From JAFGJQ01 sp964495075 (lineage in GTDB: Bacteria > Planctomycetota > Phycisphaerae > UBA1845), in contig CAZBUJ010000013.1 in the NCBI GenBank assembly GCA_964495075.1, positions 1 to 64,000 on the forward strand: a DNA stretch of 64,000 nt. Reading direction: 5' to 3'. The notes under the pieces are model-generated. The model was given only the letters and a program-made list of their open reading frames with translations, was not told where the DNA came from and ran no database searches. Every line of letters begins with the position of its first letter. Positions within the stretch are counted from its first letter, which is position 1. The translations under genes and the position numbers were made by a program. Positions 33,897-42,934 of the stretch are shown piece by piece.

Positions 33897-35006
33897 ATGA
33901 CATGGCACAGCAGATCTGCTCGGTTCGCGCGATGGAGTCTGGCGCTGTTGCTCCTGTCGGCCGCCGCCGGATGCCCCTCGCGACGGCAATCGCCCGGTTG
34001 GGCGGCGGCGATGCAAAGGGACACTTTCGGCATCACCCCGGCGGCGCCGGGTTCCGTTCAGCCGGATGGGTATGACGAAGCGTCGGATGTGCGGGCAGTC
34101 GCGGATGACCATCCGCCGGTTTCGGAGACGGTTGCTTTCGCGGCTCCGACCGCGAGTGGGCCGAACCTGCGCACTATCACGCTCGACAATGATTTCATCG
34201 CCGAGTGTGCGTCGCGCGTAACGTTTACCAGCCGTTTTGATCCGGTGGGCATCAACGTCCACAGCGTCTCCTCTGACGGCGACGCGCACATCTCCGGCGT
34301 GTTCGAAGCCGTCCAGCTTCCCATGGTGGCCGAATTGATGAACGCCGCAGAGGAGCGGGATCTGGCGGTGGCCTTCATCGAGCAGCGCATCGAAGAGGAC
34401 CAACCGTTTGACATGACCGGCGTGTGGCGGTTGTGGTGCGAGCATCCGGGGCGGGAGCCGCACGTACAGGGCGCGGAGATTCCCGATTATGAGGGCAGCA
34501 CCAATCCCGACCATGTCTTCGAGATCCACCCGGTGACCGTGGTCGGCATCCGCGACGTCACCCATACGATCAAGACCATCCCGCCGGGCTACACGACCAA
34601 GGACGCGGAACGGGCGTTCGGGCGGTACGAATCGCTGTGGTGCGAAATCGAGCCCGGCGACACAACCACGACTATCCGCACGCAGATGGTCGCCTACAAT
34701 TACCCCGAGTTTGTCATGCAAATGGTGGACGTGCCGGCACAGGGACCGGACGGGTGCGTCGTGATGGCCTGGGTCTACGATGCCACCGGTGAGACGCTTC
34801 TGGTGGACAGTCCGCGGCGGATGGTGTTCATCGAGGGGACGGCGGCGGAGGAAACCCTGCGGAACACGGCGCCCCTGGAGACGCTCCACGTGCTGGGCAT
34901 GCCACGGATCGACCTGGGAGTGATCGCGGCCCGGGCGGCCACCGGCACGAAGCTGGCCGCCAACCTGCCCTACGAGATCGTCGTGGTCGGCGTGTACGAG
35001 GATTGA
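33897..35006 (+). CDS. Probable lipoprotein of unknown function
   Basis: 369 residues. The signal peptide ends in a lipobox-like LLSAAAGC, so the protein is probably lipid-anchored. The N-terminal 80 mature residues are low complexity. The rest is a beta-rich domain with conserved-looking WRLWCEHPG and HVFEIHPVTVVG segments; the latter, with DPVGINVH upstream, resembles an OB- or phosphodiesterase-like fold, but I cannot assign it. GGCCGGAGG precedes the ATG. It has its own promoter and no partner gene on this strand. Confidence 0.68.
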   Translation: MTWHSRSARFARWSLALLLLSAAAGCPSRRQSPGWAAAMQRDTFGITPAAPGSVQPDGYDEASDVRAVADDHPPVSETVAFAAPTASGPNLRTITLDNDFIAECASRVTFTSRFDPVGINVHSVSSDGDAHISGVFEAVQLPMVAELMNAAEERDLAVAFIEQRIEEDQPFDMTGVWRLWCEHPGREPHVQGAEIPDYEGSTNPDHVFEIHPVTVVGIRDVTHTIKTIPPGYTTKDAERAFGRYESLWCEIEPGDTTTTIRTQMVAYNYPEFVMQMVDVPAQGPDGCVVMAWVYDATGETLLVDSPRRMVFIEGTAAEETLRNTAPLETLHVLGMPRIDLGVIAARAATGTKLAANLPYEIVVVGVYED

Positions 35007-35135
35007 GCATGGCGGGATGTCGGCCTCGCCCGCCGACCCGGTCGTCCGCTTCGTACACCGCGGTGGCGCCTGCGCCGCGTGCGTTGGACCGGCCTAATCG
35101 CCGCCAAGCCCGTTTGCCATAATGGGTTCCGGAGG

Positions 35136-35537
35136 GTGGCGGCGACACAGCCTACCCAAGACAGTTCAACCGTCAAGAGAACGTCCTTCGGCAACCTGAT
35201 CCCGGAGCAGCAGGCCGGCACGCCGGACTCCGACCTGGTGGGGTACGTGAAGCCGGACAAGACGGGTACGTTCGACTACACCCCCCATTCGGCCAAGGAC
35301 AATACGCACCGACTCGTGTTCACGACCGCCAGGGAGGGCGTGCCCTTCGCCCGCGCCAAGTTCAAACTGGCGGAACCGGACGACCAGCCCGCGTCGATCC
35401 GTTACTTACTGTCTTTGACCTCGTACTCGGCGTCGATGACGTCGTCGTCCTTCCGGTCGCCGGCATCTTTCGGTTCGCCGGCACCCGCCGCACTGCCGGC
35501 CGCAGCCCGCTCCTGCTGCTTGGCCATCTCCTCGTAG
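35136..35537 (+). CDS. Hypothetical protein overlapping the dnaK 3' end in antisense
   Basis: 133 residues from GTG 35136 (the frame is open up to a GTG at 35079). Residues 1-90 have strong GC3 codon bias and look like real protein (TSFGNLIPEQQAG, SDLVGYVKPDKTGTFDY, HRLVFTTAREGVPFARAKF). The last 45 residues are read from the strand opposite dnaK, and their Ser/Ala-rich composition is simply the complement of the DnaK tail. The overlap is 136 nt, unusually long for convergent genes. The original stop may have been lost so that the frame now runs on into dnaK. No family is recognised. Confidence 0.5.
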   Translation: MAATQPTQDSSTVKRTSFGNLIPEQQAGTPDSDLVGYVKPDKTGTFDYTPHSAKDNTHRLVFTTAREGVPFARAKFKLAEPDDQPASIRYLLSLTSYSASMTSSSFRSPASFGSPAPAALPAAARSCCLAISS

Positions 35538-37330
35538 ATCACCTTCCCGATCGACTGGGCGGCCGCCATGAGCTTCTCGGTCGCCTTGTTGATGGCGTTG
35601 AGATCGTCGCCGCCCATCACCTCGCGCACCTGCTTGACGGCGGCCTCGATGTCACCGCGATCGGATTGGCTGATCTTGTCGCCGTGCTCCTTGAGTTGCT
35701 TTTCCGTCTCGTACGCCAGGTGCTCGGCCTGGTTACGGGCGTCGACGACTTCCTTCTTGCGAAGATCGTCGGCCGCGTGGGCCTCGGCCTCCGACTTCAT
35801 GCGTTTGATTTCGTCTTCGCTCAGGCCGCTCGAGCCTTCGATGCGGATCGACTTCTCTTCGGCGGTGGCCTTGTCCTTGGCGGACACGTTGATGATACCG
35901 TTCTTGTCGATGTCGAACGTCACGTCGATCTGCGGCATCCCGCGGGGGGCGGCGGCGATGCCGGTCAGGTTGAACTGGCCGAGCGAGCGATTGTCCGCCG
36001 CCATTGGCCGGTTGCCCTGCAGCACGTGGATGGTGACCTCGGTCTGGTTATCCGCCGCGGTGGTATAGGTCTTGGTCTTGCTGGTGGGAATGACCGAGTT
36101 GGCATCGATCATCGCGGTCATGACACCACCCTGCGTTTCGACCCCCAGGGTAAGCGGGGTCACGTCAACGAGCACGATGTCGTCCTTGTCGCCGGCGATA
36201 ATCGCACCCTGGAGGGCGGCCCCGACGGCCACAACTTCGTCGGGGTTGATGCTCTTGTTCGGGTCCTTGGCGAAGATCTGCTTGACCAGGGTCTGGACGG
36301 CGGGAATCCGCGTCGAGCCACCCACCAGCACCACCTCGTCGATGTCGGAGGGGCTGATCTTGGCGGCTTCGAGGGCCTCCATGACCGGTTTGCGGCACCG
36401 CTCGGTCAGCTTCTCGGTAAGCTGCTCGAACTTCGTGCGGGTCAGCGTCATCTGAAGATGTTTGGGACCGGCCTGGTCCGCCGAGATGAACGGCAGATTG
36501 AGTTGCGTCTCCATCGTCTTCGATAGTTCGCACTTGGCCGTCTCGCAGGCTTCCTTAAGCCGCTGGAGAGCCATCGGGTCCTTGCGGAGATCGATCCCTT
36601 CCTTCTTGCGGAACTCCTCCGCGACATGGTCGATCAGTTCTTCGTCGTAATCGTCACCACCGAGGTGGCCGTCCCCGCTGGTGGACTTGACTTCAAACGT
36701 CCCGACTTCCGGATCGATCTCAAGGATCGAGATGTCGAAAGTGCCGCCGCCGAGGTCGAACACGGCGATGCGTTCCTCGTGCTTCTTCTTGTCGAGCCCG
36801 TAGGCCAGGGCGGCCGCGGTCGGCTCGTTGATGATCCGCTCGACCTTCAGGCCGGCGATCTCGCCGGCGTCCTTGGTGGCCTTCCTCTGCGAGTCATTGA
36901 AGTAAGCGGGGCAGGTGATCACGGCGCGATCGACGGGCTCGCCGAGGTAGTCCTCCGCGGTTTTCTTGAGGTCCTGGAGGATCATGGCGCTGATCTCGGG
37001 CGGGGTATACTCCTTGCCCCGGATCGTGACCTTGACCAGCTCCTCGGGGCCGCCGACGACCTCGTATGGCACGATTTTCTCTTCGCTGCTGACTTCATTG
37101 TGCCGCCGCCCCATGAAGCGTTTGATCGAGAAGACGGTATTCTTGGGGTTGGCCACCTGCTGGTGCTTGGCGATCTGACCGACGAGCCGCTCGCCGCTAT
37201 CGGTGAAGCCGACGACGGACGGTGTCAACCGTGACCCGCTGGAGTTGGTCAGCACCTTGGGCTGGTCCCCTTCGAGAATCGCCACCACGGAGTTGGTGGT
37301 CCCCAGATCGATTCCGATGATTTTCGACAT
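35402..37330 (-). CDS. dnaK: Chaperone DnaK (Hsp70)
   Basis: 642 residues. ATPase-domain signatures are MSKIIGIDLGTTNSVVAI, VITCPAYFNDSQRKATKDAG, AVFDLGGGTFDIS and VLVGGSTRIPAVQ. The substrate-binding domain has DVTPLTLGVET, and the protein ends with an Ala/Gly/Asp tail and the acidic DDDVIDAEYEV end that binds cochaperones. AGGAGAG precedes the ATG. No grpE, dnaJ or hrcA is adjacent, and I do not see a CIRCE element in the 356 bp upstream, so heat control is not evident from the sequence. Confidence 0.97.
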   Translation of the reverse strand: MSKIIGIDLGTTNSVVAILEGDQPKVLTNSSGSRLTPSVVGFTDSGERLVGQIAKHQQVANPKNTVFSIKRFMGRRHNEVSSEEKIVPYEVVGGPEELVKVTIRGKEYTPPEISAMILQDLKKTAEDYLGEPVDRAVITCPAYFNDSQRKATKDAGEIAGLKVERIINEPTAAALAYGLDKKKHEERIAVFDLGGGTFDISILEIDPEVGTFEVKSTSGDGHLGGDDYDEELIDHVAEEFRKKEGIDLRKDPMALQRLKEACETAKCELSKTMETQLNLPFISADQAGPKHLQMTLTRTKFEQLTEKLTERCRKPVMEALEAAKISPSDIDEVVLVGGSTRIPAVQTLVKQIFAKDPNKSINPDEVVAVGAALQGAIIAGDKDDIVLVDVTPLTLGVETQGGVMTAMIDANSVIPTSKTKTYTTAADNQTEVTIHVLQGNRPMAADNRSLGQFNLTGIAAAPRGMPQIDVTFDIDKNGIINVSAKDKATAEEKSIRIEGSSGLSEDEIKRMKSEAEAHAADDLRKKEVVDARNQAEHLAYETEKQLKEHGDKISQSDRGDIEAAVKQVREVMGGDDLNAINKATEKLMAAAQSIGKVIYEEMAKQQERAAAGSAAGAGEPKDAGDRKDDDVIDAEYEVKDSK

Positions 37331-37686
37331 GATGGCTCTCCTGCCTACTTTCGCAGCGCCAGCAACGCGAGTCAGGCCGGCGCACTATAATCCACGCGCA
37401 CATCGAGCACGACGTATGCCATCAATCGGGGGGCGGAGGAAATCGTCTAATTCCCTTTTTGGCATGACGTTATGTCGTGAGGTCGATCGTCGTTGGGCGC
37501 CGCACTGCCATCCTGACAGGCGGGTGGCCTGCGATATTGGCACAATGACGCGGCACGCCGCGCGGCCTCGGGGTCCAGAATGTCCGGTGTGCGGCGACGT
37601 GGCGTCCGGCGTACCGGGATTCCCGGCCACTTTCGCTCGATTATCTTCTTTAGGCGGCTGAATTGGGGCGATAGAATTTTCTTCGA
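37331..37686. other. Divergent region between dnaK and the ACT gene
   Basis: 356 bp without a gene. On the minus strand TATAGT (37383-37388) is a good -10 for dnaK but lacks a good -35. An AT-richer stretch at 37630-37690 with TAGAAT may serve the ACT gene. Confidence 0.4.
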
Positions 37687-38163
37687 ATGGACACCGGACC
37701 TTTCGACACCGCTGAAGCGGAGGCCTATCCGACCGTCACGCAGATTTCGGTCTTCCTGGTCGATCGCTTGGGGGAGCTCCTGCGGCTGACGCGGATCCTG
37801 GACCCGACCGACATCCACATTATGGCCCTGTCGGTGGTCAACGCGGTCGACAGCGCCATCGTGCGGATGATCGTGGACGACCCGGTTCTGGCGGCGGAGA
37901 CGCTCCGCCAGGCCGGCTTCGCGATCAGTGAGACCGAGTTGCTGGTGGTCTCACTGCCGCACGGCAAGCGTGCCCTGCTGGAGACCTGGATGGCGTTGTT
38001 GGGGGCGGAGGTGAGCGTCGCGTACACCTATCCACTGCTGGCGCAGCCGGGCGGGCGGCCCGCTCTGGCCGTCCAGGCTGACAACCTGGAGCATGCCGCC
38101 GCCAACCTGACGGCCAAGAACTTCGTCGTGCTCGACCAGACCGATCTTTCCGCAGAATACTAA
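37687..38163 (+). CDS. Tandem ACT-domain protein
   Basis: 158 residues made of two ACT-like ligand-binding modules. The first begins TQISVFLVDRLGELLRLTRIL and contains IHIMALSVVNAVDSAIVRMI. The second begins LVVSLPHGKRALLETWMAL and contains VSVAYTYPLLAQPG then LAVQADNLEHAAANL. Such small two-ACT proteins usually sense amino acids and are often annotated as amino-acid-binding proteins. There is no catalytic or DNA-binding domain. The ATG at 37687 gives a short non-conserved leader of about 16 residues. Confidence 0.82.
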   Translation: MDTGPFDTAEAEAYPTVTQISVFLVDRLGELLRLTRILDPTDIHIMALSVVNAVDSAIVRMIVDDPVLAAETLRQAGFAISETELLVVSLPHGKRALLETWMALLGAEVSVAYTYPLLAQPGGRPALAVQADNLEHAAANLTAKNFVVLDQTDLSAEY

Positions 38164-38308
38164 GGCGCTCGGTCCTGCGTCTCGCGCGGCGCGAGCGAGC
38201 ATCTCACCGCCCGGCCGCAGGATCACCATCTCGATCGGCCTGGGTAGGGCCACGATCGGATCGCTCGAGCTGCGGCACCGTCTGCGCCGCCTACCATCCG
38301 CACGACCG

Positions 38309-39397
38309 TCAGCCACAATCCTCGTACACGCCGGCCGGCACCCCTTGGCCGTGAGCGGGCCGGCGCTGCACGGGTGGCCAATCACTGTCGGCATCGTACC
38401 AGGTGTCGAGGGCGTCCCGAACCTGCTCGGCGTTCTTGACGACGACGAAGGCGTCGCGCACGCGGCGGGCGAGTGGATGGTGGGCGCTGTACTTGATCCC
38501 GAACTTCCGCATCAGGCGAGCCCCGTGCCGCTCTCCGTAGATGCGCACGATCTCGTCGAAGTGTTCGGCGATCACGCGGCCCTGTTCCGGCACCGACGGT
38601 GGCGGCGGCAGCGGCTGGCCGGCATACAGCGCGCGACACTCGGCGAAGATCCACGGGTTGCCGATGCATCCGCGAGCAACCGTGACGCCATCGACGCCGG
38701 TGTCCGTGATCATCCGTACGCAGCGTTCCGCGCTCAACAAGTCGCCACTGCCGAGAACGACGGGTCGTCGCGCCGGGTCGGCCGGGGCGGTCCTCCCGCG
38801 CACGTGGTCCACCACGCGGCGCACGAAACACCAATCGCTGGGGCCGGCGTATCGCTGTCGCACGGTTCGGCCGTGCACGGTGACGCCGGCGACGCCGGCG
38901 TCCAACGCGCCGTCAAGGATGGCGAAGAAGTTCCATTCGCTTTGCGACTCGTCATCCATGCCGCGCCGCATCTTGACCGTTACCGGGCACCGCCCGGCCG
39001 TCGCGTCGATCACACGACGAACGATTTGGAGCGCCGTTTCCGGCTGCGAGAGCAGGAACCCGCCACGGCACCGCCCGAGCACTTTCTTGACCGGGCATCC
39101 GAAGTTGATGTCGATCACGTCATAGCCCGCCTCGACCATATCGGCGACGGCCGGGGCGAAGTCCTCCGGGTTCGCGCCCATGAGTTGTCCACCAACGGGG
39201 TGGTCATCGGGCTCCACCCGAAGCACGCGACGTCGCGTCTTCCCCTTCTGCGTAACCAGCTTGTCGAGCACCACCTCATTGAGCGCGTACGGCGCGCCGA
39301 ACCGGCGGGCGACTCGTCGCATGGCGAGGTCGCTGTAGCCGCTCAACGCGGCCTGCACGAACGGCACGTCGAGTTGAAGTGACCCGATCGAGAGCAT
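38309..39397 (-). CDS. tRNA-dihydrouridine synthase (Dus family)
   Basis: FMN-dependent TIM-barrel enzyme that reduces specific uridines in tRNA. 362 residues from the ATG at 39397, which gives the usual opening LQLDVPFVQAALSGYSDLAMRR. Signatures are DVIDINFGCPVKKV with GRCRGGFLL (catalytic Cys in the second), VTVKMRRGMDD, GVTVHGRTVRQRYAG and VARGCIGNPWIF. The exact Dus subtype is not assigned. It lies 52 nt downstream of the exported hydrolase gene on the same strand. A longer open frame to 39439 exists. Confidence 0.92.
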   Translation of the reverse strand: MLSIGSLQLDVPFVQAALSGYSDLAMRRVARRFGAPYALNEVVLDKLVTQKGKTRRRVLRVEPDDHPVGGQLMGANPEDFAPAVADMVEAGYDVIDINFGCPVKKVLGRCRGGFLLSQPETALQIVRRVIDATAGRCPVTVKMRRGMDDESQSEWNFFAILDGALDAGVAGVTVHGRTVRQRYAGPSDWCFVRRVVDHVRGRTAPADPARRPVVLGSGDLLSAERCVRMITDTGVDGVTVARGCIGNPWIFAECRALYAGQPLPPPPSVPEQGRVIAEHFDEIVRIYGERHGARLMRKFGIKYSAHHPLARRVRDAFVVVKNAEQVRDALDTWYDADSDWPPVQRRPAHGQGVPAGVYEDCG

Positions 39398-39449
39398 CGC
39401 GGCACTCGTGGGACCCGCGGGCCGCCTGGCGGCGCGCACCGCCCCTGTA

Positions 39450-40364
39450 TCATTCGCCCGGTCGGTAGCCGCGTCGCTTGGCCTCTTCGGCCGAGGTGAA
39501 CAACCGCCGGTTCTCCTCCTTCAGCTTCGCGGCATCCTCGCTGCCGACGGGGAAGAAGTGTTTGCCGTTCACCTCGGCGGCCACCGGATGCTCGGCAGGC
39601 TTGCCGATGTTGGCTTCGAGGAAGTCGAGCACCCGTTGTTCGATGCCCGGAACCTGACCGAACATGTTCGTTCCGTGCACGCGCTGCCCGTCGCGGGTCC
39701 CGGGCTCCGTGATGAAGACCGTGGCCCCGGGATGAATCTGGCCCAGTGCCTCACACGCCTTGCGTTCGCCCGGCGCCGCCAGCAACAGGACGGGGCGGCG
39801 GCCCGGCTTGGCGAACTCCGTCATGTGCTGGCGCGAGTCGACGCCCATATACGCTTCCCCCGGCGACATGCACACGACCACGTCCACCGACCGATCCTGC
39901 CGCGCGTAGTCGAGGGCAACGCTGCACCCGACGCTGGCGCCGACAATCGCCAGCCGTGACATGTCGCAGCGCGGTTGCTGTGCGAGGAAGCGGTAGGCGG
40001 CGAAGACGTCCTGGTACATCGCGTTGAACAGGGTCGGGTCCCGGTCGACCACACGTTGGGCCAGCCGGAGCTCGCCCGGCTTGATGCTGCCGCCGTGGCC
40101 ACGCAGATCGATCGCCAGCACGGCGAAGCCGGCCTTGTGCAACGGCGGGATGAGCGGCTCCCAGGCAGCCCGGCTCGATCGATACATATGCAGGAGGATG
40201 ACCACCGGCGCGGGCTTGTCACCGGGGGGGGCGTAGTAATCGGCGGTGATTTCCACGCCGTCGTCGGTGGTAAACCGGGCCGCGGTGGGCTCCGCGGCAG
40301 GGGCGACCCCCGCCACCGCGATCGCAACCGCCAGTGCCGTAAATCCGATTCTCGACGGGTACAT
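39450..40364 (-). CDS. Exported alpha/beta hydrolase with degenerate Ada-like tail
   Basis: 304 residues with a signal peptide (FTALAVAIAVAGVAPAAE). Alpha/beta-hydrolase features: oxyanion segment VVILLHMYRSS, LAIDLRGHGGS, nucleophile elbow VGASVGCSVAL and a late conserved His in RVHGTNMFG. The last 45 residues (ENRRLFTSAEEAKRRGYRPGE) look like the Ada-type metal-binding repeat whose usual ending is GYRPC; here the Cys ligands are gone. AAGGAG precedes the ATG at ideal spacing. The substrate is unknown; location is probably periplasmic. Confidence 0.78.
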   Translation of the reverse strand: MYPSRIGFTALAVAIAVAGVAPAAEPTAARFTTDDGVEITADYYAPPGDKPAPVVILLHMYRSSRAAWEPLIPPLHKAGFAVLAIDLRGHGGSIKPGELRLAQRVVDRDPTLFNAMYQDVFAAYRFLAQQPRCDMSRLAIVGASVGCSVALDYARQDRSVDVVVCMSPGEAYMGVDSRQHMTEFAKPGRRPVLLLAAPGERKACEALGQIHPGATVFITEPGTRDGQRVHGTNMFGQVPGIEQRVLDFLEANIGKPAEHPVAAEVNGKHFFPVGSEDAAKLKEENRRLFTSAEEAKRRGYRPGE

Positions 40365-40630
40365 GGCGTGTTCTCCTTGGGTCAGCCGTTGCCGTCTCGG
40401 TTCCGCCGGGCGGAAGTCGGCGACGAGGATACCGGCCCCCGGAACCACGACACCCATTCTAGCCCATTGGTCGGCGTGGGTCATGACCTGCGGGTACGGC
40501 GGACGCCGGCGCGGTGCGACACAGACCCCGGCGGATCAGGGCGAGCCTCCACGCTCACCGACGCACCCCGCCCTCCCGCGCCGCCCGAGGCAGGGGAGAT
40601 ATGTCGAGCCGGAATAGGCCGATACGGCGG

Positions 40631-40789
40631 CTAGAACGGAGCGACCTGCCCGCTCAGAACCGTGAGCAGGACCGATTCAGCCACGCTCAGCGCCAGCGGG
40701 GCAATGGTCGTGGCGCACCCGCCGGCCTGGAATACCAGACCACCGGCGGCGACCACGGCCAAGACACGCAGCAGTCGGGGTATGGACAT
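40631..40789 (-). CDS. Small exported Cys-containing peptide (1)
   Basis: 52 residues: basic start, hydrophobic LLRVLAVVAAGGLVFQAGGC, then a second hydrophobic stretch ending at SGQVAPF. The Cys at residue 25 follows a lipobox-like AGG. It resembles the other small exported proteins at 40960, 41337 and 48583 in its N-terminal pattern. The function is unknown; a lipoprotein or membrane-associated peptide is likely. Confidence 0.55.
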   Translation of the reverse strand: MSIPRLLRVLAVVAAGGLVFQAGGCATTIAPLALSVAESVLLTVLSGQVAPF

Positions 40790-40959
40790 CGACGGTGTTC
40801 CCCCATACGACCTGGTCGCGCCGCGCCGATCCCTGCACGTCTTCAACCGGCGCCGGCGCGGAGATCATCGCCTCCACTGAGCAGCATGGAACGCCGCCCG
40901 GCGGACCGCTCCGCCGCGAGGCGCCCCGCGGTCGGATGCGCCGAGTAGCGATTCGCGGG

Positions 40960-41259
40960 CTACGGACGTTGCCCGGGAGTGTTGAACACGACCGTCGTGG
41001 AGCAATCGCCCTCGTCGTTCTCCGGGTCCAGTCCGTAGAATGGGATCGTGCACGACGGGTCCGCCGAATAGTCAGGAACCGACGCGAACAATTGGTCCAC
41101 CTCCCACGGCTCGCAGAATGCGAAGATCGACCCACACGGGTTCAGCGTGGTCAGCGTCGTCTCGCAGGACGGCAGGATGGCGGTCGCGATGCCGCCGGCG
41201 GCGACTACCGCCACCAGCGACAGGATCCGCGCGGTACGCGTCTTCGTCAGCTTCGTCAT
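40960..41259 (-). CDS. Small exported Cys-rich protein (2)
   Basis: 99 residues. The N-terminal signal RILSLVAVVAAGGIATAILPSC resembles that of the peptide at 40631 (VLAVVAAGG in both). The mature part has Cys residues at several spaced positions (LNPCGSIFAFCEP, DPSCTIPF, GDCSTTVV), which suggests disulfides. CAGGAGTG precedes the ATG at 41259. It is 78 nt from the next upstream small gene on the same strand, so the three may form one transcript. Confidence 0.6.
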   Translation of the reverse strand: MTKLTKTRTARILSLVAVVAAGGIATAILPSCETTLTTLNPCGSIFAFCEPWEVDQLFASVPDYSADPSCTIPFYGLDPENDEGDCSTTVVFNTPGQRP

Positions 41260-41336
41260 TACTGGCACTCCTGCTCAACAAGGCCGGTCGCGGCCGGATT
41301 CAGTCGCCATCACACGGGCGGTCGGAATGCGGCGCA

Positions 41337-41609
41337 TCACAATCCGCCGCCGCCGTCGCCGTCGCCGCCGCCCTGCGTGTCCGCCGGGCAGTCGCTGAAT
41401 GTCACAAACTCGCCCACACTCGTCGAGCAGAACTTGATCGTCCCGCCCAGCGCGCCGTTCTGGCAATCGAAGATGAAGCACATATCCACTGCGGACAGGG
41501 CTTGCTCACCGAACAGTGACGTGCAGCCCAGACCGGACTGCGTCATCACCACGCCGGCCACGCTGATGATCATCATGATCGCGATGAGCCGTTTCGCCTT
41601 CAATCGCAT
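41337..41609 (-). CDS. Small exported Cys-rich protein (3)
   Basis: 90 residues. The signal-like N-terminus RLIAIMMIISVAGVVMTQSG ends in GLGC, a possible lipid-attachment Cys. The mature part (VDMCFIFDCQNGALGG, IKFCSTSVGEF, SDCPADTQ) carries spaced Cys residues, then a Gly/Asp tail. The GAL/GSxF layout around the Cys pairs resembles the protein at 40960, suggesting duplication. GAGGAA precedes the ATG at 41609. The upstream neighbour mtnA ends 233 nt away. Confidence 0.6.
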   Translation of the reverse strand: MRLKAKRLIAIMMIISVAGVVMTQSGLGCTSLFGEQALSAVDMCFIFDCQNGALGGTIKFCSTSVGEFVTFSDCPADTQGGGDGDGGGGL

Positions 41610-41842
41610 AACTGTGTTCCTCAAAATGGTCGGAATGCGGTACCGCGCCACGAGTTCACGAAGCCTGTCCCCCATGCGGCGGGCCACACTCTCGCTCCGG
41701 GCCCGGAGTATACGGCGCCGGCGCGGGGGTCGCAAGCACCATACTTCCCGGCGCTTGCGCGACTTACCCAGCTTGGCTGGTTGCCCGTCCGGGAGGGGAC
41801 AGAGCGACTCCCGCAGCAGCTTCAGCGGCCCCGAGTGTCCAT

Positions 41843-42934
41843 TCAAGGGACGATCCGGTGGTTTCGCGGGCCGATCATCGCCGCCACCGTGTCCGCGTTG
41901 ACCGGGCTGATCACGCCGCGCTCCGTGATGATCCCCCGTATCAGATTCGCGGGCGTCACGTCGAATGCGGGGCAGAAGCACTTAGCGTCGGCCGGGGCGG
42001 TCAGCACGCCGAATCCCCTGCGGATTTCGTCGGGGTCCCGCTCCTCGATCGGGATCGCCTGTCCGTCGGGGATCGCGAGGTCGAAGGTCGAGCTGGGGGC
42101 GGCGACGTAGAACGGGATCTCGTGGGCGCGGGCCAGCACGGCCACACCGTAGGTGCCGATTTTGTTCGCCGCGTCGCCGTTGGCGGCGATCCGATCGGCC
42201 CCGGTGACCACGAGGTCCACTTTGCCCTGCCGCATCAGCAGACCGGCCATGTTGTCGCAGATGATGGTCACGTCGATGCCCGCCTGGGCCAGTTCCCAGG
42301 CGGTCAGTCGCGAGCCCTGGAGCAAGGGGCGTGTCTCATCAGCGTAGACGCGGAACGACTGCCCGGCTTCGTGGGCCGCGTAGCAGACGGCCAGCGCCGT
42401 GCCATACTCCGCCGTGGCCAACCCGCCCGCGTTGCAGTGCGTCAGCACCCCGGCCCCGTCGGTGACGAGGGACCGCCCGTTCTGCCCGATAGCGCGACAC
42501 ATTTCGGCATCTTCGTCGCGAATCGCCCGGGCCTCGTCGAGCAGTGCCTGGCGCAAGGTCGTCGGTGACGCGTCGGGCCGCTGGGCCACCACACGGCGCA
42601 TCCGATCGAGGGCCCAGAACAGATTGACCGCGGTCGGCCGGGACGTAGCGAGGTGGTCGCAGACCTCGGCCACCCGCCGCCGGAAGGCGTCGGGGTCGGC
42701 GTCGCCTTCGCCCGCGACGCCCACCACGACGCCCATGGCCGCCGCGATCCCGATGGCCGGCGCCCCGCGGACCCGCAGCATCTTGATGGCCTCCCACATC
42801 GTCTCGACATCCCGGATCTCGAGATGCACGATTTCCGACGGAAGGCGGGTCTGATCGAGCATGCGGACATAGCCGCGCGTGTCGCCAATCCATTCGATGG
42901 GTCGGATTGGCTTCGTTGACTGCATGGTTGTCAC
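41843..42934 (-). CDS. mtnA: Methylthioribose-1-phosphate isomerase
   Basis: Converts methylthioribose-1-phosphate to methylthioribulose-1-phosphate in methionine salvage. 363 residues with family motifs MLRVRGAPAIGIAAAMG, LTHCNAGGLATAEYGTAL, ADETRPLLQGSRLTAWEL, catalytic Cys in THCNAGG and Asp in VVTGADRIAANGDAANKIGTY. The start is GTG at 42934 with AAGGAG at ideal spacing; an ATG three codons later is possible. Its start overlaps the stop of the upstream S9 peptidase (GTGA), an odd partnership for a salvage enzyme. Confidence 0.94.
   Translation of the reverse strand: MTTMQSTKPIRPIEWIGDTRGYVRMLDQTRLPSEIVHLEIRDVETMWEAIKMLRVRGAPAIGIAAAMGVVVGVAGEGDADPDAFRRRVAEVCDHLATSRPTAVNLFWALDRMRRVVAQRPDASPTTLRQALLDEARAIRDEDAEMCRAIGQNGRSLVTDGAGVLTHCNAGGLATAEYGTALAVCYAAHEAGQSFRVYADETRPLLQGSRLTAWELAQAGIDVTIICDNMAGLLMRQGKVDLVVTGADRIAANGDAANKIGTYGVAVLARAHEIPFYVAAPSSTFDLAIPDGQAIPIEERDPDEIRRGFGVLTAPADAKCFCPAFDVTPANLIRGIITERGVISPVNADTVAAMIGPRNHRIVP

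Noticed and set aside
37331..37686. CIRCE-type heat-shock operator upstream of dnaK
   Set aside because: I looked for TTAGCACTC-N9-GAGTGCTAA and found no match.
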